Below are positions 31,944 to 39,659 of a stretch of DNA of 55,085 bases, piece by piece (the stretch's first letter is position 1; each line of letters begins with the position of its first letter). Origin of the DNA: Lachnospiraceae bacterium (GTDB taxonomy: Bacteria > Bacillota > Clostridia > Lachnospirales > Lachnospiraceae); assembly GCA_029225065.1 (NCBI GenBank), contig JAQXVT010000022.1, positions 1 to 55,085 on the forward strand, given 5' to 3'. The notes below the pieces were generated by a model. The model ran no database searches. It was not told where the DNA came from and saw only the letters and a program-made list of their open reading frames with translations. The translations under genes and the position numbers were made by a program.

Positions 31944-31972
31944 AGTATAAAACTAATTTTGTCTTTTGTCAA
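31944..31972 (-). promoter_or_regulatory. Promoter of the beta-galactoside operon
   Basis: TTGACA, 17 bp, TATACT on the minus strand. The AT-rich 130-nt leader contains two operators. Confidence 0.88.
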
Positions 31973-31994
31973 TCAAATATTTCACAATTTTTTC

Positions 31995-32033
31995 ACAAAA
32001 AAATAAACCGGATATTCATAATCCGCTTTATTT
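31995..32033 (-). terminator. Terminator of the LacI pair
   Basis: Minus strand AAATAAAGCGGAT pairs with ATCCGGTTTATTT (one mismatch), then seven T, about 50 bp after the second LacI gene. It insulates the regulators from the operon they face. Confidence 0.75.
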
Positions 32034-32082
32034 TTCCTCATAAGAAATCTCCCAGCAAGTAGGTTCTTTCTTACGATATTGG

Positions 32083-33099
32083 TCAAATCCTTTCACAAGA
32101 AGCTCGGACAGAAAACATCAGCGGAACATCATAGATGTCTTTTGTCTCTTTTTTTTCAATCATGTCAATCATCGTATCAATGATCATCTTTCCGAGTATT
32201 TCATAATCTGTAGAAACCGATGTCAATTCCGGTTCCAACATTTCCGCAATATATGTATTGTCAAAGGAAACGACCGAAACGTCCTTTCCGCACTGCAAAC
32301 CACTTTCACTCAACGCCTGCATCACGCCCATCGCACAAGTGTCAGTAACTGCAACAACTGCTGTAAATGTCTCACCACGCCGCAGAAGATTTTTTACCGC
32401 AAAATATCCATCCTCTTTCCCATAATTTCCCTCACAGATAAGCTGCTGCGCAATACCGCATTCCTTCAGCACCTCTGAATAAGTCCGACGCTTTTCTACC
32501 GTGGACCAGACATCACTCCTTCCGCCGACAAATGCAATTCTCCTATGTCCAAGACCAATCAGATATTCCAAAAGTGTTCGCATGCTTCTGGCATTATCCA
32601 CATAAATGCAGCGACAGTCCGTATTTTTTACCGGGACCGAGGTGATTACCGGTATTTTTTCCGCTGTCGATTTGATCTGACTGTAAAGCTGCGGTGGGAT
32701 CGTCTGACGGTCAAGTGATCCTCCAATCTGAACGATTCCACAGGCATGCTGTGCCAGAAGATGTGTATAAAAATGCGTTTCCAGTTTCAGGCTGTTAAAT
32801 GAATTGCACAATGCCAGAACATAGCCTTTCCGCAAAGCTCTTCGTTCACAAACCGAAAAAATCCGTCCATAAAAAGGAGTCCGAATATCAGGGATCAGCA
32901 TACCAATCATATTGCTAGTCGATGTTCCAAGACTTCTAGCCAGATAATTAGCCTGATAGCCAAGCTCTTCTGCTGCATCCAGCACCTTTTTTCTGGTCTC
33001 TTCTTTCACCGATGTCTGTCGATTGAGCACTCTTGAAACGGTCGCCACCGACAGTCCAGTCTTTTTAGCTATATCCACAATTGTTACATTTTTTTCCAT
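32083..33099 (-). CDS. LacI-family transcriptional regulator 1
   Basis: A 338-aa LacI/GalR repressor. The helix-turn-helix and hinge are VTIVDIAKKTGLSVATVSR and NYLARSLGT; the effector domain follows from about residue 60. The start is ATG at 33099 behind GAGG with nine bases spacing. It lies 11 bp after a second LacI gene (33111-34151) and directly upstream of the beta-galactoside operon, the likely target of one or both. The two share the same fold and length but are clearly divergent in sequence, so a recent duplication is unlikely. Confidence 0.93.
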   Translation of the reverse strand: MEKNVTIVDIAKKTGLSVATVSRVLNRQTSVKEETRKKVLDAAEELGYQANYLARSLGTSTSNMIGMLIPDIRTPFYGRIFSVCERRALRKGYVLALCNSFNSLKLETHFYTHLLAQHACGIVQIGGSLDRQTIPPQLYSQIKSTAEKIPVITSVPVKNTDCRCIYVDNARSMRTLLEYLIGLGHRRIAFVGGRSDVWSTVEKRRTYSEVLKECGIAQQLICEGNYGKEDGYFAVKNLLRRGETFTAVVAVTDTCAMGVMQALSESGLQCGKDVSVVSFDNTYIAEMLEPELTSVSTDYEILGKMIIDTMIDMIEKKETKDIYDVPLMFSVRASCERI

Positions 33100-33110
33100 A
33101 ATCAAATGCC

Positions 33111-34151
33111 TCAGTTGTATGATTTTACAGAATCCCGGATTACAAAGACCGATTCTATGATCTCTGTCTTTTTTATCAGATAGTAATCTGGTTCATTAAT
33201 AGCATCAAGCGCCGTATAGATCAACCGTTGGGCAAACTTTTCATAATTGCAGCCCACAGTTGTAAGCTTCGGCGTAATACTTTCTGAAATAAAAGAATTA
33301 TCAAAACAGACAATCGAAATATCCTCTGGAATACTCAGATGCTTTTCCTTAATTGCCCGTATTGCTCCAATCGCAACAATTTCATTCACTGCGATCACTG
33401 CCGTCGGTTGTTCTCCTCTTAACAAAATGCGGCGCATTTCCTGATAGGCGCCTTCTTTTTCATATCCGCACGTATCGATCATGCTTTTTTTCTCAGGAAT
33501 CCCATAACGCCGCATCATATGCGAAAACTCTTCCGCCTTATCTTCATAGGAACGTGCATTCAATACTCCCCCCAGGAAAAGGAAGCTTTTATGACCAAGC
33601 CCGATCAGATATTCGATCAACGTCCGCATTGCCCGTCCCTCGTCGGTGATCACATTACAGACGTTTTCGCACTCCATCCGTCCCATAGTGACAATTGGTG
33701 TATTTTTCGCAATTCTCTGCACACAACTGTAATATGCCTCATCGATCCGTGCCCAGTCTGATTCTCCGCCCAGCAAAATAATTGCTTCCATTTTCTGTTC
33801 TGATAACAGATTCAGGAATTTCATTTCAATTTCCGGAACATCGTGTGTCTCATATGAAAAAACAGAATAGCCATTTTTCTCGGCAATCTGATTGCATTCA
33901 TACACGATCCGTGAAAAAAAAGGATTACACACATCCGATACAATAATCCCGATGCATCTTGTTCTCTGCTTTTTTAAGGATCTGGCGAATTCGTCCGGCA
34001 CATAATTGTGCTTTTTTAGCAGGCCTTCGATCAGTTCCCTTTTTGCCCTGGAAACACCTGGTTTCTGATTGTAGACTCTGGAAACCATCGATGGAGACAC
34101 ATTTGCTTCACGTGCAATGTCATATATCGTTGCATTACTTTTTTTCGTCAT
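33111..34151 (-). CDS. LacI-family transcriptional regulator 2
   Basis: A 346-aa LacI/GalR repressor. HTH: ATIYDIAREANVSPSMVSR; hinge: DEFARSLKKQRT. The effector domain contains the segment RTLIEYLIGLGHKSFLFLGG, nearly the same as RTLLEYLIGLGHRRIAFVGG in its neighbour. The start follows GAGGGAAAAGCT. It is the first gene of a two-gene regulator operon with its own promoter. Having two LacI proteins in front of one operon suggests control by two ligands, or one repressor acting on another target; the sequence does not decide. Confidence 0.93.
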   Translation of the reverse strand: MTKKSNATIYDIAREANVSPSMVSRVYNQKPGVSRAKRELIEGLLKKHNYVPDEFARSLKKQRTRCIGIIVSDVCNPFFSRIVYECNQIAEKNGYSVFSYETHDVPEIEMKFLNLLSEQKMEAIILLGGESDWARIDEAYYSCVQRIAKNTPIVTMGRMECENVCNVITDEGRAMRTLIEYLIGLGHKSFLFLGGVLNARSYEDKAEEFSHMMRRYGIPEKKSMIDTCGYEKEGAYQEMRRILLRGEQPTAVIAVNEIVAIGAIRAIKEKHLSIPEDISIVCFDNSFISESITPKLTTVGCNYEKFAQRLIYTALDAINEPDYYLIKKTEIIESVFVIRDSVKSYN

Positions 34152-34207
34152 AGCTTTTCCCTCAGTATATTTGAATCTGCTACATGAGTGCTGCAGACTT
34201 TTCTCTT

Positions 34208-34236
34208 ATTTTGCTGGATTTTTCCTGCAATGTCAA
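34208..34236 (-). promoter_or_regulatory. Promoter of the LacI pair
   Basis: TTGACA, 17 bp, CAAAAT on the minus strand, about 55 bp upstream of the first LacI gene. The -35 abuts the degenerate MITE-like element. Confidence 0.65.
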
Positions 34237-34238
34237 CC

Positions 34239-34316
34239 CTGCTCAGAAGATGAACCAAAGCAGATATTCGCAATCCAACCGACATAGTCATCCCTACCAC
34301 TTAGTGCTCTACATAC
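34239..34316. repeat. Shortened second copy of the MITE-like element
   Basis: CTGCTCAG (34239-34246), 16 bp, then GATATTCGCAATCC (34263-34276) reproduces the left end of the 199-bp element near rpoB (CTGTTCAG, 16 bp, the same 14-mer). A degenerate right end, ACTTAG..CTCT, may follow at 34299-34316. The interior is missing. As at rpoB, it lies immediately upstream of a minus-strand promoter. Confidence 0.45.
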
Positions 34317-34351
34317 TTGAAGCAAAGGAATGCTTATCTACGTTCAAAATG

Positions 34352-34390
34352 CAAAAAAGCAGCCGCATCGCATTCTCGCGAGCGGCTGTC
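34352..34390 (-). terminator. Terminator of the LCP gene
   Basis: Minus strand AGCCGC, 15-nt loop, GCGGCT, then GCTTTTTTGC, about 35 bp after the stop codon. Confidence 0.7.
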
Positions 34391-34421
34391 TTTTCTGTCT
34401 TATTTTCTATGGGTTTGTTTA

Positions 34422-35567
34422 TTACCCGTAAATCTGTTCCTGCAGTTTGGCCAGTGTCTCGTCCCAGTACGGCACCAGCATATCCTGACCCTTTACGTAG
34501 ATCACATCATACATATTATCGTACGGCACGCGGCTCTGCTCAAACTCATAATCGAGCATCTCCGGAACCTCGGTAATCATGCTCCAGATTTCTGTCTCTG
34601 GAATATTCATTGTCACATGCTGAAGGATCTCCTGCATTTTCTCCGTCATCTGTGCAAGGCTCATCTGCTTTGCCTCTGCCATCAGCTGTGTCATAACATA
34701 GCGCTGACGCTCAGTACGCTCAAAATCGGAATTGCCGACGTAACGATTTCTTGCAAACCCGACTGCCTGCACGCCATCACAGTGAACCATTCCACCCTCA
34801 GATGGAATCATATGCTCGGAACCATCAATATCCATCAGATTGCACATATCCATAATATAGCCATTTGCCACTTCAGCTTCGTCCGCGCTGATCTCCAGAT
34901 CGACACCTCCGATGATATCTATGATATCGATGAGATCAAAGAAATCTACCGCCACATAACGATCTACCTGAATGCGGAATGTATCCGTAATCGTCTGGCA
35001 CAGGAGCGGGCCTGCTCCGTATGCATAAGCTGCGTTCAGCTTCGCATAACCGACTCCGTCAATGTCCACATACGTATCACGCATCAGGGATACCATTGAC
35101 ACTTTATTTTTTGCCTTGTTGATTGACACAAGGATCATACTGTCAGAGTTTCCGTTCCAGGTTTTATCCCGACGGTCTACCCCGATCAGAAGCAGGTTGT
35201 AAATATCATCGTCCGACTTTGTTTCTACGTCTGTTGTGCTCTGCTTCATCTTATCATGAATGCTCGCAAGCTCGCTTTCATTAACCGCAACACCGGTACG
35301 TTCCTCCGTGCTCAGTGTCTCCTCCACAGCTTCCTCCGGAAGCGTCTCTACCGTCTTGACATCCTCATCTGCGACATAATTCACATTGCTATAAAGGTCA
35401 TGCCCCAGCTTGTAAATCACTCCTCCGCTGATCAGTACCACACCAAGTACAATACAAAAACTGATTGCGAACACTTTTTTCATATTCATTCCCGGCTTTT
35501 TCCTGTTTCCGGAACCGTTCCTTCCATCTCCCATGGAACCAGAACGGTCATCTCTGTTCTTTGACAT
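34422..35567 (-). CDS. LytR-CpsA-Psr family cell-wall ligase
   Basis: A 381-aa LCP protein. A polar cytoplasmic N-terminus of about 35 residues precedes one transmembrane helix (KVFAISFCIVLGVVLISGGV, about residues 30-50). The extracellular LCP domain contains LLIGVDRRDK, SDSMILVSIN, SLMRDTYVDI, the KLNAAYAYG loop and GGVDLEIS. LCP enzymes transfer undecaprenyl-linked glycopolymers such as teichoic acid or capsule to peptidoglycan. The start is ATG at 35567 behind GGAGG; the frame is open 24 codons further upstream without a site. Single-gene unit with own promoter and terminator. Confidence 0.92.
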   Translation of the reverse strand: MSKNRDDRSGSMGDGRNGSGNRKKPGMNMKKVFAISFCIVLGVVLISGGVIYKLGHDLYSNVNYVADEDVKTVETLPEEAVEETLSTEERTGVAVNESELASIHDKMKQSTTDVETKSDDDIYNLLLIGVDRRDKTWNGNSDSMILVSINKAKNKVSMVSLMRDTYVDIDGVGYAKLNAAYAYGAGPLLCQTITDTFRIQVDRYVAVDFFDLIDIIDIIGGVDLEISADEAEVANGYIMDMCNLMDIDGSEHMIPSEGGMVHCDGVQAVGFARNRYVGNSDFERTERQRYVMTQLMAEAKQMSLAQMTEKMQEILQHVTMNIPETEIWSMITEVPEMLDYEFEQSRVPYDNMYDVIYVKGQDMLVPYWDETLAKLQEQIYG

Positions 35568-35641
35568 CTCAGAGTCCCTCCTGCGTTTATCACTTTTCTG
35601 CCCGGTAAAAGCAACTGACATTTTTATAGGATACTTCATTC

Positions 35642-35670
35642 ATTATTACAGTATCCCCGCAAAATGTCAA
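35642..35670 (-). promoter_or_regulatory. Promoter of the LCP gene
   Basis: TTGACA, 17 bp, AATAAT on the minus strand, about 75 bp upstream of the start codon. Confidence 0.75.
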
Positions 35671-35713
35671 ATAAATTTTACGCGAATTCCTTTGTCAGAA
35701 TTCTTCTATACAG

Positions 35714-35747
35714 AAAAAAAGAGCTTTCTGATTCACTCAGAAAGCTC
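35714..35747 (-). terminator. Terminator of tRNA-Leu(CAG)
   Basis: Minus strand GAGCTTTCTGA-GTGAA-TCAGAAAGCTC followed by seven T, starting three bases after the tRNA end. Confidence 0.9.
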
Positions 35748-35749
35748 CA

Positions 35750-35833
35750 TGCGGAGAATGGGACTTGAACCCACACGATGTTGCCACCACAGGCACCTGA
35801 AGCCTGCGCGTCTGCCTATTCCGCCATCTCCGC
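35750..35833 (-). tRNA. tRNA-Leu (anticodon CAG)
   Basis: An 84-nt class II tRNA. Acceptor stem GCGGAGA/TCTCCGC with discriminator A; anticodon arm CAGGC-TTCAGGT-GCCTG gives anticodon CAG (reads CUG); a long variable arm and GGTTCAAGTCC T-arm follow. The CCA end is not encoded. It has its own consensus promoter and terminator and is divergent from a second tRNA-Leu 175 bp away. Confidence 0.95.
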
Positions 35834-35870
35834 GTCTTTGTGAGTGCTGCACTCGCAACTCACAGTCGAT

Positions 35871-35899
35871 ATAATACCTTATCTTTTTTAAATTGTCAA
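35871..35899 (-). promoter_or_regulatory. Promoter of tRNA-Leu(CAG)
   Basis: TTGACA, 17 bp, TATTAT on the minus strand. The sequence GTGTTGACAATTTAAAAAA is an inverted copy of the same stretch in the opposite tRNA promoter. Confidence 0.88.
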
Positions 35900-35966
35900 C
35901 ACCTTTTTTGAATTTTTTTAAAAAAATATTTTCTTCGAATTTTTTTAATTTTTTTGAATTTTAGTG

Positions 35967-35995
35967 TTGACAATTTAAAAAACCGATGCTATAAT
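35967..35995 (+). promoter_or_regulatory. Promoter of tRNA-Leu(TAA)
   Basis: TTGACA, 17 bp, TATAAT on the plus strand. It mirrors the divergent promoter; the A/T-tract region between the two -35 boxes (35900-35966) could serve as an UP element for both. Confidence 0.9.
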
Positions 35996-36008
35996 TCATC
36001 TTGTTCCT

Positions 36009-36093
36009 GCGGAAGTGTCGGAACTGGCAGACGAGCAAGACTAAGGATCTTGTGAGCATTGCGCTCGTGTGGGTTCAAGTCCCATCTTCCGCA
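36009..36093 (+). tRNA. tRNA-Leu (anticodon TAA)
   Basis: An 85-nt class II tRNA. Acceptor stem GCGGAAG/CTTCCGC with discriminator A; anticodon arm CAAGA-CTAAGGA-TCTTG gives anticodon TAA (reads UUA). The long variable arm TGAGCATTGCGCTCG and a normal T-arm follow. CCA is not encoded. Confidence 0.95.
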
Positions 36094-36103
36094 TAACTGA
36101 TGA

Positions 36104-36146
36104 AACGTGGAAAGCTTGATTTTAAGCAAGTTTTCCACGTTTTTTC
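36104..36146 (+). terminator. Terminator of tRNA-Leu(TAA)
   Basis: AACGTGGAAA pairs with TTTTCCACGTT (with an inner GCTTG/CAAG pairing) and is followed by TTTTTC. Confidence 0.85.
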
Positions 36147-36240
36147 TTTTTTGAAAAACTGACTACTTTGGTGTTTTGGTATAATACTTTTCTCCGGGAG
36201 TTCATTTTTTATCTGCACTTCATACTTTATCCAGCACTGA

Positions 36241-36270
36241 TAAAAGGGGCTGCCAAATGTCAGCCCTTTA
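36241..36270 (-). terminator. Terminator of the coiled-coil protein gene
   Basis: Minus strand AAAGGGCTG..CAGCCCCTTTT hairpin, about 30 bp after the stop codon. The short T-tract makes it moderate in strength. Confidence 0.5.
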
Positions 36271-36299
36271 TCAAACTAAAATCCTTATCATACATATTT

Positions 36300-36656
36300 T
36301 TATTTAATCTGCCTTAATTCCGTTGTATTTCTTACAGTCTGTCTGGAATAAATTGCAAACAAACTCTGCATTTCTTCCATCTGTTCCTGCTGTGCTATAT
36401 TGTACTCCTGCTGCTTTCCATAAAACTCAAGTGTTTTGTCATAATTCCGGCTCACGATATCCTTGACCTCTACCATGTCTTTCTTCAGACCGGCTACGTC
36501 TGCCTTCACCTCTACCATGTCTTTCTTCAGACCGGCTACATCTGCCTTCACCTCTACCATATCTTTTTTTAGATCGGACACATCTGCCTTGATCGGATCC
36601 AGTTTCACGTCCATTAGCTGTGAAATCGCCTGTAAGTCTTCTTTTGTCAATGCCAT
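36300..36656 (-). CDS. Small coiled-coil protein with 14-residue repeats
   Basis: A 118-aa protein that I cannot assign to a family. After MALTKEDLQAISQLMDVKL come three 14-residue repeats of the form KADVAGLKKDMVEV, giving a regular amphipathic coiled coil (about residues 22-65), then a charged helix with YGKQQEYNIAQQEQMEEM. No membrane segment. The start is ATG at 36656 behind GGAGGGGAATT. Encoded by three 42-bp DNA repeats, so allele length may vary between strains. It stands alone between the tRNA pair and the VWA gene. Confidence 0.75.
   Translation of the reverse strand: MALTKEDLQAISQLMDVKLDPIKADVSDLKKDMVEVKADVAGLKKDMVEVKADVAGLKKDMVEVKDIVSRNYDKTLEFYGKQQEYNIAQQEQMEEMQSLFAIYSRQTVRNTTELRQIK
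36466..36591. repeat. Three tandem 42-bp repeats inside the coiled-coil gene
   Basis: Units at 36466-36507, 36508-36549 and 36550-36591. The first two differ at one base; the third differs at several, and is the older copy. Each encodes one KADVAGLKKDMVEV-type repeat. Confidence 0.9.
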
Positions 36657-36774
36657 AATTCCCCTCCTTCTCATTCTATTTTATTTCTTATTTAGTATGT
36701 ATGATATAACATATTATTTATATTTTTTCTACGCTTTTAGAAAATTTTTTTTAATATGCTTTACCACGATCAAA

Positions 36775-36798
36775 GAAAAAGCCAAACTTCGCTTTGGC
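36775..36798 (-). terminator. Terminator of the MoxR/VWA operon
   Basis: Minus strand GCCAAA-GCGAAG-TTTGGC followed by TTTTTC, 19 bp past the VWA stop codon. Confidence 0.75.
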
Positions 36799-36816
36799 AC
36801 CTCCGCATCCCAGGTA

Positions 36817-38529
36817 TTACACTATATCTTTCAGTTCCGCCAGAATCCGCAATAACAGATGTATCACTGCATCGGTCAGCTGACTGATCATTCGAATGCG
36901 CACAAAGGAGTCGCTGTATATTTTCCGCAAATTCTCTACCGCATAATTTCCGCCCCAGAAGATTGCTGCCACGCGCATTCCGTTTTGGCGCAGGGAACGC
37001 ACCGCCGCGCAGGTGTCTTCCACCGCAAGTGTTTCGTCGTAGTCTCTGGAACTGCGCAAACGCCCGGGCACAAACGCTTTATAGGCATCGGAAGGCATTG
37101 CATCCGTCAGCACAAGCACAATCCGTTTTTGTTTTTCATAGCCGGACTGCTCCATCAGCACACGTATCGCCTGAAGCGCCAGTCCGTCCCTGTTGTTTCC
37201 CGCTGTGTAATAACGAAAAATTCCCTCTGCACTCTCTGCCTCTCCGTATCCTTTCAGACGCTGAAGCACCGTATAGCCGCGCACGCTGCGAAAGCTCACT
37301 ACCTGCACCGGAATATGAAGATTTATCAGGCTGCGCGCGATCATGTACGCCTGCGCAGCGATCCCCTCCTGTTCGTGGTATCTGGAGCTTGAGGCATCCA
37401 GCACAAGATCAACCGTAAAATCCGGCAGCGGATACACGATTTCCCTGCAAAAAACATCCAAGTCATGCATTGCACGGATCCGATAAACGACGCGTGCGTC
37501 CAGTCGTCCACTGTTTGTATGAACGATATCCGGCTCCTGCTGCTCCTCCAGTGCATTTTTCAGATGCGTGGTAATCCTTGCAATACAGCGCTCATAATAT
37601 TGACGATCCGCATGATAGTAAGCCCGGTTCTTCATCATCTGTTCTTCCTGTTCCCAGCCAAATTCCTGATCTGCTGTGCCCGAACCTGAATACCACAGCC
37701 GACATCGCTTGTGATAGCCTACGCAATACTCTTTTTCGATCTGTTGCATAACCATGTCCGAATAAATACAAGGACCAAATGTATTCTGCACAAATACACG
37801 ATCCTCCGCCTGCGTTGTCTCACTGCGCAGATGTTTCCATGCAATCCGCCATCTGGAAAGCTCCTCTCCATCTCCATTTCCACTCCCTCTGGAGCTGCGC
37901 ACGTGAAATTCACCCGCCAAAAGATGCCGCATCAGTACAATCAAAAGTCCCGCTCCGACAAACGCAGTCTCTTCTGATTTTCGTGCCTTTATCGCCTGAT
38001 AAAAATAAAAATGGCGAAATACCCACTTCGTCTTTACCACCAGCTGCGCATCCGAAAGAGAAGCCGCTTCCTCAAGTGCCGCCGCCAGCTCCAGCTCTTT
38101 TTTATGAAACCCATCAAAATCCATGCCAAGGATCTTCCGGCAGCGCAGTAGCGACTGACGTTCCCAGCCAAGTTCCCGATAGCGGTCCATCGCGCGAAAT
38201 TCCGACAGATGAATTTTCGCATATTCCTTCCTCAGTTCCAAAAGCGACGGACGCTCTTCTTTTTTCCGCTCAAAAACAGCCTGTTCCAGGACAAGCTGGG
38301 CGAGAGCACGGAACTTATCTGGATCGCGTCCAAACTCAAGCCCGCGCAGAAACGGCATCAGAACTTCCTCGTCCATGCAGGCATACGCCAATCCTTCCAG
38401 CGTATTCAGATACAAATCAGGCTCCCCATCCCCGTGAAAAAACAGATACTGCGGCTCAAAATCATAGCGATCTGCAGCCGTCCACACCATATTTATCGCC
38501 CGTTTCCGGCGGGCATCGTTTAATTCCAT
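36817..38529 (-). CDS. VWA-domain protein (NorD/CoxE-like)
   Basis: A 570-aa cytoplasmic protein. The first ~370 residues are helical and unassigned. The C-terminal ~200 form a von Willebrand A domain with a MIDAS motif, DLVLDASSSR, and a later VLVLTDAMPSD. It overlaps the MoxR-type ATPase gene by 10 bp, so the two are coupled. MoxR/VWA pairs (NorQ/NorD, CbbQ/CbbO, RavA/ViaA) work as ATP-driven chaperones that insert metals into, or remodel, a partner enzyme. No obvious client gene is adjacent, so the client is unknown. Confidence 0.82.
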   Translation of the reverse strand: MELNDARRKRAINMVWTAADRYDFEPQYLFFHGDGEPDLYLNTLEGLAYACMDEEVLMPFLRGLEFGRDPDKFRALAQLVLEQAVFERKKEERPSLLELRKEYAKIHLSEFRAMDRYRELGWERQSLLRCRKILGMDFDGFHKKELELAAALEEAASLSDAQLVVKTKWVFRHFYFYQAIKARKSEETAFVGAGLLIVLMRHLLAGEFHVRSSRGSGNGDGEELSRWRIAWKHLRSETTQAEDRVFVQNTFGPCIYSDMVMQQIEKEYCVGYHKRCRLWYSGSGTADQEFGWEQEEQMMKNRAYYHADRQYYERCIARITTHLKNALEEQQEPDIVHTNSGRLDARVVYRIRAMHDLDVFCREIVYPLPDFTVDLVLDASSSRYHEQEGIAAQAYMIARSLINLHIPVQVVSFRSVRGYTVLQRLKGYGEAESAEGIFRYYTAGNNRDGLALQAIRVLMEQSGYEKQKRIVLVLTDAMPSDAYKAFVPGRLRSSRDYDETLAVEDTCAAVRSLRQNGMRVAAIFWGGNYAVENLRKIYSDSFVRIRMISQLTDAVIHLLLRILAELKDIV

Positions 38530-39416
38530 GATTTCGGTATCCTCGCTGCGATCACATCGTGAATGATCGACCGCTCCGTACTGTCAAATACTTTGTTTGT
38601 GATGCCCATATCCATTGCCTCAAGCGGAGAAAGTCCCAGCTTCATAACGCTGACTGCATCCAGAAGGCCGCGCAGATCCACTGCGCGCGGACTGATTTCC
38701 AGATTACCAGCCTTTTCGTCCAGCTCATAAAAGATCGCACATAGCTGGCGGCACATCGCCTTGCTGATCTCCGGATATTCCCGTCGCAAAAGCTTTTCCA
38801 ACTGTTTTTCCTTGATAACAGGCATCTGCAGCACCAGAAAGCGCGAGCCAAGCGCCTCATTTAATTCCCGTGTTCCGGCATAGCCATAATTCATTGTGCC
38901 AATAAACCGCGTTGCCGGATGCAGTTCCAGACGTTCATACCCGGACACCTCCAGAATCCGCCGGTAATCCAATGTCGCATGCAGCACAGCCATCGCCTCA
39001 TTTTTCGCCATATTGATCTCGTCCAGGATCCCGAAGCCACCATATTTTGCACACTGGTAAATCGGTCCCGGTCGGAAAACTACCTTGTCTCCATCAAATG
39101 TATCAGTACCGATCAGATAGGAAGCGTCCACATTGACATGGAAAGAAACATTCCAGTACGGACGTCCGAACAGATAGGCAAGATTTTCTGCCAGTACATT
39201 TTTCCCGGTCGCCTTCGGACCGCACAGAAGCAGATTTTTCTGTGCCAACAGCGCACAGATCGCTTTTTCCATCACATCCGTTCCGTAATAATGAAACCGC
39301 GGCACAAGCATCCCTCCACGATTGCATGAAATCATCTTCCCCTCATAGTTTCTGCGAAATTCTTCAATTGCCTGACGCAGGTCTGGCCGGATTCCTTCCT
39401 CTTCTGCCCAGTTCAT
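38520..39416 (-). CDS. MoxR-family AAA+ ATPase (NorQ/CbbQ-like)
   Basis: A 298-aa AAA+ ATPase. Walker A is GPKATGKN (about residues 66-73), Walker B GGFGILDEINMA, sensor 1 FIGTMNYGYAG and the arginine-containing LGSRFLVLQMP. The MoxR-type insertion is consistent in length. It is the first gene of a two-gene operon with the VWA protein; GGAGGAG lies five bases before the start. It probably assembles as a hexameric ring that the VWA protein docks to. Confidence 0.88.
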   Translation of the reverse strand: MNWAEEEGIRPDLRQAIEEFRRNYEGKMISCNRGGMLVPRFHYYGTDVMEKAICALLAQKNLLLCGPKATGKNVLAENLAYLFGRPYWNVSFHVNVDASYLIGTDTFDGDKVVFRPGPIYQCAKYGGFGILDEINMAKNEAMAVLHATLDYRRILEVSGYERLELHPATRFIGTMNYGYAGTRELNEALGSRFLVLQMPVIKEKQLEKLLRREYPEISKAMCRQLCAIFYELDEKAGNLEISPRAVDLRGLLDAVSVMKLGLSPLEAMDMGITNKVFDSTERSIIHDVIAARIPKSWN

Positions 39417-39472
39417 GTTTCTCCTCCTCTGACAAAATTTTCCGACTTTATCTCATATGTTCCTTTCATTCT

Positions 39473-39502
39473 AATATACCGTCATCTATTCTGCAATCTC
39501 AA
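39473..39502 (-). promoter_or_regulatory. Probable promoter of the MoxR/VWA operon
   Basis: TTGAGA, 18 bp, TATATT on the minus strand, about 55 bp before the MoxR start codon. Confidence 0.5.
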
Positions 39503-39531
39503 AATATCTTCCATTATCTGAAAGTATAATA

Positions 39532-39563
39532 TAAAAACAGGACCTCAATATTTCGAAGTCCTG
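39532..39563 (-). terminator. Terminator after the GntR regulator 1 gene
   Basis: Minus strand CAGGAC, inner TTCGA/TGAG pairing, GTCCTG, then TTTTTAT. It closes the long catabolic operon that begins near 51.3 kb. Confidence 0.7.
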
Positions 39564-39659
39564 CTCTCTTTTTCTGAAATTTAGTCATCCCCTGAAAATC
39601 TTATAGATTTTTGTTAATTTTTCCGGCTTTTTCTGCATTACAGGATAAGCCCACCGCTG

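Noticed and set aside
36155-36275. Possible small RNA after tRNA-Leu(TAA): an extended -10 (TGGTATAAT) followed by a GGGCTG/CAGCCC hairpin
   Set aside because: There is no acceptable -35 at 17 bp and the hairpin has no T-tract on the plus strand. It is better explained as the minus-strand terminator of the coiled-coil gene.
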